Assembly: GCA_014607495.2 (NCBI GenBank)
Contig: CP053157.1
Coordinates: forward strand, 310,001 to 374,000
Origin: Carposina sasakii
Lineage: Eukaryota > Arthropoda > Insecta > Lepidoptera > Carposinidae
Direction: 5' to 3'
Length of the DNA stretch: 64,000 nucleotides
The notes under the pieces are model-generated. The model was not told the origin of the DNA. It was given only the letters and a program-made list of their open reading frames with translations, and made no database searches. This document shows, one piece after another, positions 1-10,963 of the stretch (the first letter of the stretch is position 1; each line of letters starts with the position of its first letter). A program made the position numbers and the translations under genes.

Positions 1-381
1 TATTTACATAGGTATAATACATAGGTACATACAATACTCACGAGTATATTCTCAAAAATGAAGGATCACGAATAAAATACTCCAGCCACTTTTAGCACAG
101 CTGGACCAGACGCCACTGACGTGAAGATGAGAGAACCCTCAATTCCTTAGTCAACTCTTACGACATGCACAGAAAGAGATGCAGCTGATGTATTCTAGTG
201 AAGCCCCGCATCAGCACGAGAAATATTTTCGTACTGATACATAACTGATGTACGTTTTGGATATGGGTAGCATATGTTATATATCTCATAAGTAGGTATA
301 TTCCCTGTGTGATATAGTGACGTGACGCACTCAGACCTTGAAACAACTTTTTTCAAAAACAGGTCCACATTTTAAGCCTTT
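1..381. other. No gene recognised
   Basis: AT-rich sequence with no coding region or repeat that I recognise. Short open frames here begin at TTG and lack any domain. Confidence 0.5.
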
Positions 382-516
382 TGGTCGAATGCATTTCGGA
401 TATTTTTTTGGGATTTGAAATTATGTTTATTGATGAATTTTGAGATTTTGGGTTGAATGCGTTTTGGATATATTTTTTTGGAATTAGAAATTATGTTTTA
501 TGATGAATTTAAAGAT
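382..516. repeat. Two-unit diverged tandem duplication (~67 bp unit)
   Basis: The stretch starting GGTCGAATGC at about 382 recurs as GGTTGAATGC at about 450. Both units continue through GGATAT, a T run, GAAATTATGTTT and TGATGAATTT. It is a local duplication with no visible function. Confidence 0.7.
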
Positions 517-629
517 TTAAAAAAAGCTTATTGGAGAGTAGTAATTGTTATCATAATGGCTAAACATTGGTTTTTTTAATTGTGTTTTAATTTATGTAAT
601 TTGAAGTTATTTGAAAAATCTACTACACA

Positions 630-840
630 TATAAAATACCTATCCATATCTGAGACTCGAAATCACATGATTATTTTTCTTGGCACCTAAACAACACAGG
701 AATGTTCACAAAAAAAAAACATCAGAATTAGTCTTAAATTATGCGGATAAGTTCTTAATAGTGTTCTATTTTAGAGGCAGTGCGCTTAACATACCCCTAA
801 GTAATACCGTTTCACATACCCCTATTATACACCCTGTATA
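630..840. mobile_element. Degenerate copy of the fold-back MITE family
   Basis: The words CTGAGACTCGAAATCACATG, GCGCTTAACATACCCC and the end ACACCCTGTAT match the better-kept copies at 3462-3725 and 5421-5684. The centre has been lost or replaced. Confidence 0.6.
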
Positions 841-1306
841 TTTGTTTACGTTGTCATTCAACGTAAATCTCGTAAAAGCGAAGGCCAATAACATAGTAGG
901 CCCGTCATCTCGCACATTAAAACCTACGTATTATAACAATGCCACGAAGCAGGTACATTATGTTAATCCAAGTGATTCCCCTTCCTAAGGTACCTCGATT
1001 ACATCTCAGTCAGGTATGCTAGTTGGGCTAAGGTCAGGGCCGGCAGTTACGTGACGCTTGTCGTAAACAGAACTTGAGGAAACTTCTGGAGAAAAGTTTT
1101 GGTTGATGTAAAGTCCGAAACTATAGCACGTGCCGGAGTGATGCTATGTTACATAAGAATTTGTAAGACCTGGGCATGAGGAAGCCGAAATTCTTTAACA
1201 GTACTTTATTATGAAAATTTTCCTTTTTTAACTAAAGCATCTTTAAAAGCTTCCAAACCAATGGCAGTAAAGAGGAAGTTCATTGTTGTCAAAGCATCTT
1301 TACATA

Positions 1307-1440
1307 CAGGGTGCTAGTGACAGCGAGACAAATATTGATATTCTGGCATCAGACCATGATTTTGAAGCGAAAATCACAGAAATTGTGCTGGTTGTGCTAT
1401 TCTACTTTGCTAATACCACACAGCACACATACAGGGTGTG
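1307..1440. mobile_element. Fragment of an ACAGGGTGCTAGTGAC element
   Basis: It opens with ACAGGGTGCTAGTGACAGCG and closes at a second ACAGGGTG next to the SINE that follows. I recall this end sequence as a common lepidopteran interspersed repeat. Boundaries are approximate. Confidence 0.4.
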
Positions 1441-1649
1441 GCCGCGAGGTGCCGGCAGAGTAGAAATCGTACTATTCTGCCCGTGGGTATCGTACGAGGC
1501 GATTAAGGGTTTCCGGGAGGTGGGCAGCAGCGCCTCCCATATTGAAGTCCAGCGTGGTGACTATGGGTAAATAGCCCCCATTGCAGTCTTCTGGCGTGCA
1601 CTGGGGGAGGCCTACGTCTAGCAGTGGACTGCAATACGCTGATGATGAC
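1438..1649 (+). repeat. GATGAT-tailed SINE-like repeat, internally shortened
   Basis: The order is GCCGGCAGAGTAGAA, TACGAGGCGATTAAGGGTTT, CCGGGAGGTGGGCAGCAGCG, then GGGGGAGGCCTACGTC, then GCAGTGGACTGCAATACGC and GATGATGA. The CACCAACCCGCC stretch present in the copy at 39135-39401 is missing. The 3' end would encode GEAYVQQWTAIG, which resembles the end of an RTE-type LINE reading frame. That relationship is an inference. Confidence 0.8.
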
Positions 1650-2115
1650 ACATACAGGTAAGGCTTGAATTTGAAAAGACTCAATATCATTTAATTATTA
1701 AGGTTCTTTTCTATAGTAAGCTTAATTACATAGCTCACGTATATAATTTTGCAATACCTGAAAAAGGACTAGGCGGAGATATTATTTAAGCATAAGTACA
1801 ACCTTTTGTTGTTTCGTTCATTTCTAATCTACTTAAAGGCAATTTTCAATTTGTCACACAGACGTTTATTTGCATTGCGAATCATAATGCACCTCCGAAG
1901 TTTGTTCAAAATCAGGTTTTTTGTGTGCTTTTTGTTTTTTGTGTGCGTAAGTGGTCCGACCGGTGGCCGAGGCTCGGGTTGTCGTAGCCATTTTAAATAA
2001 TACCAGCGAATGCCTGCGACTTTATTTATGTGTTATGCAGAGGATTACGACTGTATCAGGATATCTTTTCTTAAACAATCATTATTGCCATTTGCTATAG
2101 GTTTTCATTAACATA

Positions 2116-2260
2116 TACAAGATGTAACAAAAGGGGTATGTTAAGTGAAATGCTATTAACATAGCCCACTCTATTATAGAACCTATTTACAAAATTTGAG
2201 AAATTGAGACTCAAATTAATTACATATTTATTTTTCCAGAAAGTATGGAGAATTCCTTAA
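2116..2260. mobile_element. Half copy of the fold-back MITE family
   Basis: ACAAGATGTAACAAAAGGGG through GAGAATTCCT matches the left half of the complete fold-back copies (for example 3462-3600). The complementary right half is absent. Confidence 0.6.
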
Positions 2261-2460
2261 CTTAATAATGTTGTATACAAATATAGCTAGCAGCTTATTA
2301 GCGATCTTTTATTTATAACTGGCCCAGCTGGGCTCGCTGTAGATTTCCCTATGATTACTAAAGTTCTAAAGTTTCATGTCTTTAGGCCTTAGGTTTTAGT
2401 GAAATTCTATCTAAGATGTGCTATGATGTCAAATATAATTAGTGGATATCAAACGCATCC

Positions 2461-2960
2461 ATAACAAAGTAATATTACGACTGGGTTACGGCGATTCGGA
2501 GCTGTCGATTAAAATGGAGGTATATAAGAGCAGTTTGTTAGGTGGGGGCAAGTTACAGAATTACAGGCACATAACACTACAACACGAGTATAACACACTT
2601 CAACAGTTCCACTATATCATCATCATCAGCCTATTGCAGTCCACTGCTGGACGTAGGCCTCCCTCAGGGCACGCCACAAAACTGCCATGGGGGGTATTTG
2701 CCCATAGTCACCACGCTGGGCAGGCGGGTTGGTGACCGCAGTTTGTATTTTGGTCTATGTTGTCAACACGGGAGGCGCTGCTGCCCACCTCCCGGAAACC
2801 CTTAATCGCCTCGTACGATACCAACGGACAGACATGGGGTGGTACGAATTCTACTCTGCCGGCACCACGCGGCCAACTCTATACTTCATCACTATTGCTT
2901 TCTCCATTATCGCTGGTATCGCATTGTTTAGCTTTCCAATCTTATTCAGTTCAGTAACAG
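2461..2960 (-). mobile_element. Diverged LTR fragment, split by a SINE
   Basis: Two blocks, 2461-2615 and 2879-2960, line up with consecutive parts of the 494 bp solo LTR inside the 53-56 kb palindrome, in the orientation of its right-arm copy. Shared words include CGATTCGGAGCTG, CGATTAAAA, ATCGCTGGTATCG and AGCTTTCCAATCTTATTCA. The GATGAT SINE lies between the blocks. Divergence suggests an old insertion. Confidence 0.65.
2616..2878 (-). repeat. GATGAT-tailed SINE-like repeat (near full length)
   Basis: Read on the minus strand it runs from CCGCGTGGTGCCGGCAGAGT to GCAGTGGACTGCAATAGGC and a GATGATGATGATAT tail. It interrupts an older LTR, so it is the younger insertion. Confidence 0.85.
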
Positions 2961-3461
2961 TATCCCTGGTGGAAAGAAAACCTAAATATGTGAGTGGTAT
3001 TTACTTCGGATTCTCAATATTCATGACGACCAAGTTCAAGCAATGGAACCTCTTGATGGGGACTCACAATCTTTTTGCACAAGTCATGAAATATTAATAA
3101 GTCAATACATGAATATTACCTTCTGCATTCAATGATACTTAATAAGATCAATCAGCATGTAGATTGTAGCGCTGCGCACGCGCACATAGTTACCATTATG
3201 TTGTTTCCTTGTTAAAAAATGTGCTGATACGGTTTTCCTGAGAAGTGATATATAATAATTATTTATATTGATAATATAGAGGCATGTAGAGGTAATATAT
3301 GTGCTCTAGTCTAACTGGTATGCGGTTTCTAAATCGACTTATTATTTAGATTTAGTTTAGGACTTCGAAGGCAAGAAGATCAGACATTATAGAATGAAAA
3401 AAAAAAAAACTTCCAATCAGATTTTTGTGTACTTAAAGGATAAGTTTGGATCAGTAGATAT

Positions 3462-3725
3462 ACAGGATGTAACAAAAAGGGTATGTTAAGCGAAAAGCTA
3501 CGTAAATAGCTCAATGTAGAGAACCTATCCACAAAATTTGAGACTCGAAATCACATGTTTATTTTTCAAGATTGTATGAAAATTCCTGAGATATTTAAAA
3601 ATTCTCCATACTATCGGGAAAAATAAACATGTGATTTCGAGTCTCAAATTTTGTTAATAGGTTCTTTACGGTGGGCTATTTACGTAGCTTTCCGCTTAAC
3701 ATACCTTTTCTGTTACACCCTGTAT
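3462..3725. mobile_element. Fold-back MITE, ~264 bp near-palindrome with CAGG ends
   Basis: The left half, from ACAGGATGTAACAAAAAGGG through GAGACTCGAAATCACATG, is repeated as its reverse complement in the right half, ending TGTTACACCCTGTAT. The target duplication appears to be TA. The whole element can fold into one long hairpin. No coding capacity. Confidence 0.85.
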
Positions 3726-3776
3726 AATAATATGTACATATTAGAAATTTACACAGGTAAAATATAAGTTTAAATC

Positions 3777-3830
3777 GTCGTCGTCAGCCTATTGCAGTCC
3801 ACTGCTGGACGTAGACTTCCCCCAGTATAC
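3777..3830 (-). repeat. GATGAT SINE-like repeat, 3' end only
   Basis: AGCCTATTGCAGTCCACTGC with a degenerate GTCGTC tail is the reverse complement of the family's 3' end. The rest is absent or unrecognisable. Confidence 0.7.
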
Positions 3831-4174
3831 GTCACATGGTTCGATCTCCCGTTTTTGCCATCCAGTCACTACCAGCCATCCTCTTACCAGTCATCGGTTT
3901 ATCTAACCGGAGGGCGCCCAACGCTACGCTTGCCGAGGCGCGGTCTCCATTGGAGATAAGTAATATTTAAATATTTAGTCTAAAATATTTATTAAAGGAA
4001 AATAGTCTAAAATTGAACATTGATAAATCAAAGACTGTGACATCTCAGTGTTTGCATTTATATAAGTTCACTCATGCCACTTTTTTGTAAACTTTATTGC
4101 GCGATTATAGGGAGACTTATCGTGCTGGCTTTAAATCTGATAGTGATTTTTTTTTTCATTTCTTAATAATATTT

Positions 4175-4500
4175 CTAATAGTTATAGTAATAATTTGATT
4201 TAAGGTTCCAGTCTAGGGCTTGCTTCGTTGTGTGGTTTTTCTCCCTTCGGAGCGTGTGACCGATACAATTCCACTTGCGGCGTTTAATCTGCTGGTCGAT
4301 TCGAGTCTCACTACAGCGCTCCCACAGCTCTAAGTTCGAGATTTTCTCGGGCCAGTAAATACCGAGAATATGGCGAAGGCAGCGGTTGACTACGACACTG
4401 AACCGGTGTGAGATGTTCTTGGTAACCTTCCACGTTTCACACCAAAGCAACCCCATGGAGAAAGTTAGTACTCGTAGTTTTATTGCAAGCCTTTTGGTAA
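4175..4500 (-). pseudogene. LINE reverse-transcriptase C-terminal fragment
   Basis: The minus-strand frame gives about 93 residues with ETWKVTKNISHR, CLRHILGIYWPEKISN, LELWERC, RRKWNCIGHTLRR and KQALDWN in that order. I recognise this as the tail that follows the RT domain in a class of endonuclease-RT LINE proteins: the RRKW-IGHTLRR and QALDWN words are typical. No EN or RT catalytic motif is present, so this is a 5'-truncated dead copy. Confidence 0.7.
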
Positions 4501-4550
4501 ATCACCAATCAGAGCATCCGATTTATCGACCGTAATAGTTAGTAAAACGC

Positions 4551-4650
4551 AGAGCGCTGGCACGGAATGCAGAGGTCGTTGTTTCGATTCCCACTCGGGT
4601 GAAGAATTTTTTAAATTTCTTTATTAATAATTTAATAAAACGCAGTTTAA
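4551..4650 (+). repeat. tRNA-derived SINE A, 5'-truncated
   Basis: It begins inside box A (AGAGCGCTGGCACGGAATGC), keeps a box B-like TTTCGATTCCCACTCGGG, then the family tail GAAGAATTTTTTAAATTTC and TTTATTAATAATTT. Other copies: 8008-8113, 36857-37003, 56574-56711. Confidence 0.75.
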
Positions 4651-5420
4651 TCAATAAGGATCAGTGTGGTGTCGTTAGCGTAATTACTGTTCGTATATCT
4701 ACCGGTAGTCGTTAAAATGAATTGATTGATCTATCACATGGTGCAGCATGCGCTTGCGCTTCGTACTTGTACCTACCTATACATATATAATCCATTATAT
4801 TCTTGTATAATTTAAAGAAGTAATGATCGATAGAGTAGGTAGACGCATACGCCAAAATTAAGGGTCGTAACTCGAAAGGTACCTTACTAACCAAAACATA
4901 CAAAATACATTGTAAAGTTTGTATGGGGACAAGATTCCTAGATCAATGTAGGTACTTCAAATTTTGCATAAGCATACCTACCTCATAGAGTTTAAGTAAT
5001 ACAAACAAATCGTTATACGTCATAGGCTGCATTTTAACTAGAAATGTGCCAATCATTTTTTATTACAAGTATCCATTGGTCCATGATCTCTGTGATGATT
5101 TCAAATAATTTGATTGTTGGATATCAAATCGTATCCATAGCAACGCAGTACACACACATCTCTGGTGGTAAAGCAGATTTAAAATACGAGATTGGATAGT
5201 GTAAAAAAGGTCACAAGGAGTCTTTTAAGCGAAGAGGGAAAAATCCAAGTTTGAAATATTTAGAAATTTTTTGAAGTTTGTTTTTCAACGGAGTTTTGTT
5301 CTAATTAGTTTATTGGTTTACATTCAACTTTCTGGAACTTTTTATAAGTATGTTTTCTTTATGGTTCACGTGAAGGAAATCACGAAGAATAACAGGCATA
5401 TAATAAAAAAGGCAGAATAT

Positions 5421-5684
5421 ACAGGATGTAACAAAAAGGTTATGTTAAGCGAAAAGCTATATACACAGCCCATTATAAAGGACCTATTCCCAAAATTTAA
5501 GACTCGAAATCACATGTTTATTTTTCAAGATTGTATGAACATTTCTGAGCTGCTTAGGAATTCTCCATACTAACTAGAAAACCAAACATTTGATTTCGAC
5601 TCTCAAATTTTGGGAATAGGTTTTGTATAGTGGGCTATTTTAATAGCTTTTCGCTTAACATAACCTTTTTGTTACATCCTGTAT
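5421..5684. mobile_element. Fold-back MITE, ~264 bp near-palindrome
   Basis: Ends ACAGGATGTAACAAAAAGG and TTTTTGTTACATCCTGTAT, with the same central CACATGTTTATTTTTCAAG and its diverged complement. Same family as 3462-3725. Confidence 0.85.
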
Positions 5685-6058
5685 ACATATACACACGGCT
5701 GTGTTGCCGAAACGGGGTAGCCAGAATTGCAGGATCATAGAGGAGATTTCACAGTCACGTTTGATACATCGGGGACAGATGTAGGTAATTACGAAATATA
5801 TTATTATAATATAATTTTATTATTATTATTATATGTATAAAAATGATATTATCTGCAATTGCAAGGCTCACCGACCGGTTTGTTAGGTCGATGTTAACCT
5901 AACATAATATAAATATAGGTACATAGTTAATATCTACATAGATACGAGTACGCGTACAAAGTATGCGTTTTTTTTATTATAAGTACATATTTAAAGTTAT
6001 TTCAATTTATAAGTAGATACGATGAGTTAATGATGCTGATTTAGCATAGAAAGATGAC

Positions 6059-6123
6059 GGCCGATTAGTGTAGTTGGTAGTGGCCCTGCCTGCGACGCCA
6101 TAGGTCCTGGGTTCGAATCACCT
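6059..6123 (+). repeat. tRNA-derived SINE C, head only
   Basis: GGCCGATTAGTGTAGTTGGT (box A-like) and CCTGGGTTCGAATCACC (box B-like) match the head of the minus-strand copy at 31994-32240. The body is missing. Confidence 0.7.
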
Positions 6124-6169
6124 ATCTAAACAAAATTATATTTATATACTGATATAATTTTGTTTAGAT
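6124..6169. repeat. Perfect 18-bp inverted repeat, 10-bp loop
   Basis: ATCTAAACAAAATTATAT at 6124-6141 is exactly complementary to 6152-6169. It abuts the SINE head. Origin unknown. Confidence 0.8.
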
Positions 6170-7329
6170 TGGTGATTTTTTTATACGAATGTTGTGATTA
6201 GGTAGGAATCATTTGATTTAGGTAAGTATTTTTGAAGGTAAAAAGCGGTCCCCCGACGCGACTAAATTTAATCAAAAATTTCATACGTACGGTCAACAGC
6301 AGGCCAAGATAACCATTTGCAGTTCAAAATTAGCGGTTATGCCTCCGACATACATATTTTTCAGACAAAGAAAAAACATTTTTTTTCGAGGGTATACATA
6401 AGCTAATTGAAAGATCTGAAAAATGTATTAGGGTTGCAGGAGAATATATTGAAAAGGAAAAATAAACTTGTATTTTTATTTCCACGTCTTACCCCCGATT
6501 CCGCGAACTTAAAAACGCCCCCTCGTAAAGGTGGCACAAAGTCCCTAGTAGATAGTCTGCCATGCTTTAGTTGGTACTTACGTAGTGTTAAAAGTTATTA
6601 TTTGCTTTTTATAGGGTTTAGCATTTTAAACCTTTTTTCATAATAATTGCGTACTTTTTTTGGGTCGGGGTTTTTTTTTATTTTTTTATTATTTTTTTAT
6701 ATGTTATAAGCATAATGTTATAAGTAATAGTACTACGCATATAATATACTATGCTGTTTTTTGTCAATAGATTTAATATCTCCTTTTGAAAAAGCAAACG
6801 CCATCGTTCAAGGGAACTATACAAAATCCACTCTAAAATTGCAGCTAATCTTGTGTGTCCAATTAAAACACTGCGATCCTAATCTTAAACTGTTTCCATA
6901 CAAATTCTGGACGTGGAGTAGAATAACTTTAGTACGATAAAGTGTCATAAGGGACAAATGGTCCGATAAAGGGATAAAAAATCGCGAAGTTTGCAACATC
7001 CCTTAATTTCTCTAGGACATTAGGTTTAAATTAAAATAACTAGAAAACTATGCTTATCATAAAGATTAGAAAGATAAAGGAAGGAAGACTTGCCTGCTGT
7101 CAGACTTAATTATTATAAAAGTATTTATTTATTACCGCTTTTAGTCCACAAAGCTTCCATGGGACTGTGGATTCAGAAAAAATCTTTATTTTCTTAGATC
7201 TCTTTTCTCGGAGCGCGGTGTGTATGTATGTCTTTTGCGAAGTGTACGTCCATTATCTCCGGTTTATAATTACATATAAAATTTTGGAAAATAAAAATGT
7301 GATTTCGCTTAATATAGGGACCATGTATT
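6170..7329. other. No gene recognised
   Basis: AT-rich, with poly-T and poly-A runs and no recognised repeat. The short open frames lack domains. Confidence 0.45.
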
Positions 7330-7506
7330 TGATCTCTCTCCGGTCGTGTCGGCTTTCCGTCCAATCGGATTATGAGATTGAGGAAATAGAGAGAAAGTGC
7401 ACCTGTATTTCCGATCATATGTATTTGTACACTATAATACCTCCTGCGCAGTTGGCTAATATTCATTGATATTGGCCGCCATGACCGAAATTCGGTCGGA
7501 GATATT
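7330..7506 (+). repeat. tRNA-derived SINE B, 5'-truncated
   Basis: GATCTCTCTCCGGTCGTGTC, GGCTTTCCGTCC, ACTATAAT and CGAAATTCGGTCGGAGAT match the body and 3' end of the complete copies at 12000-12318 and 46842-47177. Confidence 0.75.
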
Positions 7507-8007
7507 ATATTGTTGGTTTGTTGGTGGTCAGTGACGTGAAAATATTTATTCAAAAATAGTAGAAAATACCATTAAGTTCACCCATGTGCAAAAATAATCA
7601 GCACAATAAAGTGTTTTATTATTATTATTCAAGTCATGTTTTAAATGACTCAGTTATCTCACTACCCGCTTCCTTTGCCAGTCCACCTGGCTGACGCAAA
7701 TCGGTGTATGTTCTAAACGCTATAATATGTTAATATTTGAAATAAAAACGTGTTTAAGTATCTAGTTACGTAGTTACTAAGGCGATGTACTTGGCATACT
7801 AAATCTGAGTTTGACGTTAATGTTTTAAAAGTTTCCTGCGTATTTTCACGGTCATATCATATGGGTATTCTTACGTTTGAGCAACAATTCACAATTTCTT
7901 AAAATGTATGGGACCTGGCACATTTCTATCTTCTGCTATGAAAGAATATTACTACCATCAAAATACACCACTCAGATTTAACTTATTTCTTTATAGTTAT
8001 CTATATT

Positions 8008-8113
8008 TTATAAAATGATTAATAAAGAAATGGAAAAAATTCCTCACTCGAGTGGGAATCGAACCCACGACCTCTGCATACCGTGCTAGCGCTCTAACCA
8101 CTGAGCTATCTAT
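8008..8113 (-). repeat. tRNA-derived SINE A
   Basis: On the minus strand, GATAGCTCAGTGGTTAGAGC (box A) and GGGTTCGATTCCCACTCGAG (box B) precede the tail GAGGAATTTTTTCCATTTC. The 3' extension and lack of a tRNA acceptor stem make this a SINE head and not a working tRNA gene. Confidence 0.8.
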
Positions 8114-8321
8114 ATTTATAGAGTTATCTATATTTGTTTACAATCTAATAATTTAGTCGTAATAAATATGGACGCGTGAAAAAAAAAACTAAATATCCGC
8201 TATGTTACCATCATTACATGTTACATTTACAGATTTACATCCAACTGGCTGTTACCAGCGACTGTCTATGCTATGTGCACTATAGAATGTGGCCTATGTC
8301 CTTTTCGGTAATCCCAAATAT

Positions 8322-8836
8322 ACAGGTTGTTTTTTCGTTGCCGTCCTTAACGAAGGGTACGTACTCTATAAATCAAATAAAGTAAGTTTATGCCAAAAAA
8401 ATGCTGGTAAACGATGTACATAATTTATTTTTTATTTTTATAAATTTATAGTGTCCAGTGTTTATGGTAGATTTTTCATAGACAGATATTAATTATTTCT
8501 CGTGAAATAATCTTGCTACGCGCGTCTATGTGCATTTAAGGCTCGAGCACACCGGATGCGTGTGCGTGCACGTAAGCGTAGACGTATACGTACCTCTGAG
8601 TTGTAATGTATGGAACTGTATCTATAGGCACGGGCAGACCAGATGCGTATGCGTAGACGTAGGCATAGACGTCAAGCGGCATTTATGCAGAAAAACGCAG
8701 TCTATTTACTCGACTTTCGACCCTAATATCTTGGGAACCAGACACTTCCCAGGTATGCTTCCATGGAGAAAAATGATCGTGATGATGAGGAGATTCCGTA
8801 GTTTTCGAGAACGTTGACGACCAAAAAACACCCTGT
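8322..8836 (+). mobile_element. CAGGGTG-ended element (389-bp family) carrying an insertion
   Basis: Starts ACAGGTTGTTTTTTCGTTGC, ends CACCCTGTAG. Internal words such as TTAACGAAGGGTACGTACTC, GACAGATATTAATTATTTC and GGAACCAGACACTTCCCAGG are shared with the copies at 9982, 10566, 10707, 17451 and 46421. A 140 bp segment interrupts it at 8539-8678. Confidence 0.8.
8539..8678. mobile_element. 140-bp insertion flanked by 7-bp GCATTTA repeats
   Basis: GCATTTA at 8532-8538 recurs at 8679-8685. Sister copies of the host element have the uninterrupted junction TGCATTTATGCAG. Inside are two diverged direct repeats, GGCTCGAGCACACCGGATGC and GGCACGGGCAGACCAGATGC. I do not recognise the element. Confidence 0.65.
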
Positions 8837-9364
8837 AGTGTGTGCAAAATTTCGAAAACATAGTTGAGGAAAGTAATTTAAACCTATATTAAATAAAGAA
8901 ATTAATATACCTACGTGTAGTAGACCTAAACTAAATAATGTAGCTAATAAAGCTTTAGTAGACTCGTAGCTCGTAGCACGTGCTACGTAGCGTGCTAAGA
9001 ATAGTAGCTCGAAACAGTTTTGTTAAGAGGACACTGCTTCAATTTTTTTTATATGAAATGAATATTTTATTTGCTCAAAATATGGTACAATAAAGATTAC
9101 ATATTACATAATTAATTAGATCAGAGAAATGTTTCGCAAAAAAAAAAAATTAAATAATATTACACATTTTATTATTAAGACATCCTAATCGCTAAAGACA
9201 GAAAGTTCAGGATTTAAATAAAATATATAAACTGTGGCCAATGTCCAGAAAAGTTAAAGCGGTATTCTTTCTGCTTTTCGCAAATAGAAAGTAAATAGAT
9301 GATTTTTTTAAAGAGTTTTATGACGACATGAAAGTTTCGATGTTTACGTAAATAGGTGACTAAC

Positions 9365-9732
9365 TTTGGGTTGCCATCTCAAAACTTTGAAAACCAGGAC
9401 TTGAGGAAGAAATACCATTTCGATTAAAAGCCAGGACTATACATGTGCGAGCCCAGTGACGATACGATTGGAGAGAGTTAGTGGCGTGCGAATTTCAAAA
9501 AATAGGTCTTTAACACATTCAGTGCCGGTGTCTACGTATTTGCTTCTTTTAGGCTTTCTAGAGGTACCGCTGGCGCTTATTTGCCTGATGTCGGCACCCT
9601 TAGAAAATCTGCCGACAGCGAATATGTTAGGACTTTAAAACTCTGGACGAAGCTTAAAAACTATCCAGGACAGCCCAGGACACCCCAAAAAGCAGGACAT
9701 GTCCTGGGAAAACAGGACGGTTGGCAACCCTA
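9365..9732. mobile_element. hAT-like MITE
   Basis: Ends TTGGGTTGCCATCTC and GGTTGGCAACCCTA are inverted. Flanks GACTAACT (9357-9364) and GACTAACC (9733-9740) form an imperfect 8-bp target duplication, as expected for hAT elements. CCAGGAC words recur near both ends. No transposase. Confidence 0.65.
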
Positions 9733-9981
9733 GACTAACCTATTATGTACTTATAATTAAGGTATCGTGAGCCCCCGGTCACTAAAATTTACTTCATGTT
9801 TGAGTATTCACGCTGTGCGGAAGTATAATCACTATATTAGTCGCGTGCCACCGGCATCTGAGTAACAGGTGTGGGGCATGTAAAATGACGCTTTTTGTTT
9901 TAAGTTATTAATTCAGTTACTTCTGAGCTTCTGTTTGATCATCACACATACATTAACAGTTTTGCTGGGGAATTGGCACAT

Positions 9982-10373
9982 ACAGGATGATTTTTCGTCG
10001 TCAACGTTCCCGAAAACTACGGAATCTCCTCATCATCACGGTAATTTTTCTCCATGGAAGCATACCTGGGAAGTTTCTGGTTTCCAAAATATTAGGGTCC
10101 AAAGTTGAGTAAATAGACTGCGTTTTTCTGCATAAATGCACATAGACGCGCGTAGCAAGATTTTTTCAAGAGAAATAATTAATATCTGTCTATAAAAAAA
10201 CTAACATAAACACTAGACACTATAAATTTCGCCAAATCAAGTAATTTAAAATTTTTTGGAAAAAAAAAAAAAATCCCAGCATTTTTTTTGGCATAAACTT
10301 ACTTTATTTGATGTATAGAGTACGTACCCTTCGTTAAAGGTGGCCACAAAAATCACTCTGTATAAAATAATTA
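9982..10373 (-). mobile_element. CAGGGTG-ended element, complete
   Basis: Starts ACAGGATGATTTTTCGTCGT and ends GGTGGCCACAAAAATCACTC then TGTAT. About 390 bp, not palindromic apart from its short ends. No coding capacity. Confidence 0.85.
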
Positions 10374-10565
10374 TTTATAATGGGCCGGTGCTGATGCGGG
10401 ACTTCACTAGAAAATTTCATTAGTAATACCTATTGTATTTTCCAGATATTTATATTTCCAGATATCGTATTTTACAGATAAGCTAAACGTGGCTGTAGGA
10501 TTACTTTCGCGATTTTGGGAACACAGCCAATTAATATCTAGGAATTGTATCTAAGTATTAATATC

Positions 10566-10707
10566 AAGGTCTATTTACTCAACTTTGGATCCCAATATCT
10601 TGGGAACCAGACACTTCCCAGGTATGCTTCCATGGAGAAAAATGATCGTGATGATGAGGAGATTTCGTAGTTTTCCGGAACGTTGACGACCAAAAATCAT
10701 CCTGTAT
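10566..10707 (+). mobile_element. CAGGGTG-ended element, right part only
   Basis: CTATTTACTCAACTTTGGAT through CAAAAATCATCCTGTAT matches the right third of the complete copies. It abuts the next copy directly. Confidence 0.8.
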
Positions 10708-10963
10708 ACAGGGTGTTTTTTTGTGGCCACCTTTAACGAAGGGTGCGTACTAGACAGATATTAATTATTTCTCGTGAAAAAATCTTGCTACGTGCGTCTA
10801 TGTGCATTTATGCAGAAAAACGCAGTCTATTTTCTTAACTTTGGACCCTAATATTTTGGAAACCACACACTTCCCAGGTATGCTTACATGGAGAAAAATT
10901 ATCGTGATGATGAGGAGATTCCTTAATTTTCGGGAACGTTGACGACCAAAAATCACCCTGTAT
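10707..10963 (+). mobile_element. CAGGGTG-ended element, internally deleted
   Basis: Both ends are present (ACAGGGTGTTTTTTTGTGGC and ATCACCCTGTAT). About 130 bp between GGGTGCGTACT and AGACAGATATT is missing compared with the copy at 46421-46809. Confidence 0.8.

Noticed and set aside
7194..7553. A 119-residue minus-strand open frame
   Set aside because: Most of it is the reverse complement of a truncated SINE B. The frame is incidental.
8031..8105. tRNA-like sequences here and at 36890, 56610, 12000, 46842 and 32180 as possible tRNA genes
   Set aside because: They have box A/B-like words but degenerate acceptor stems and family-specific 3' bodies, so they are SINE heads.
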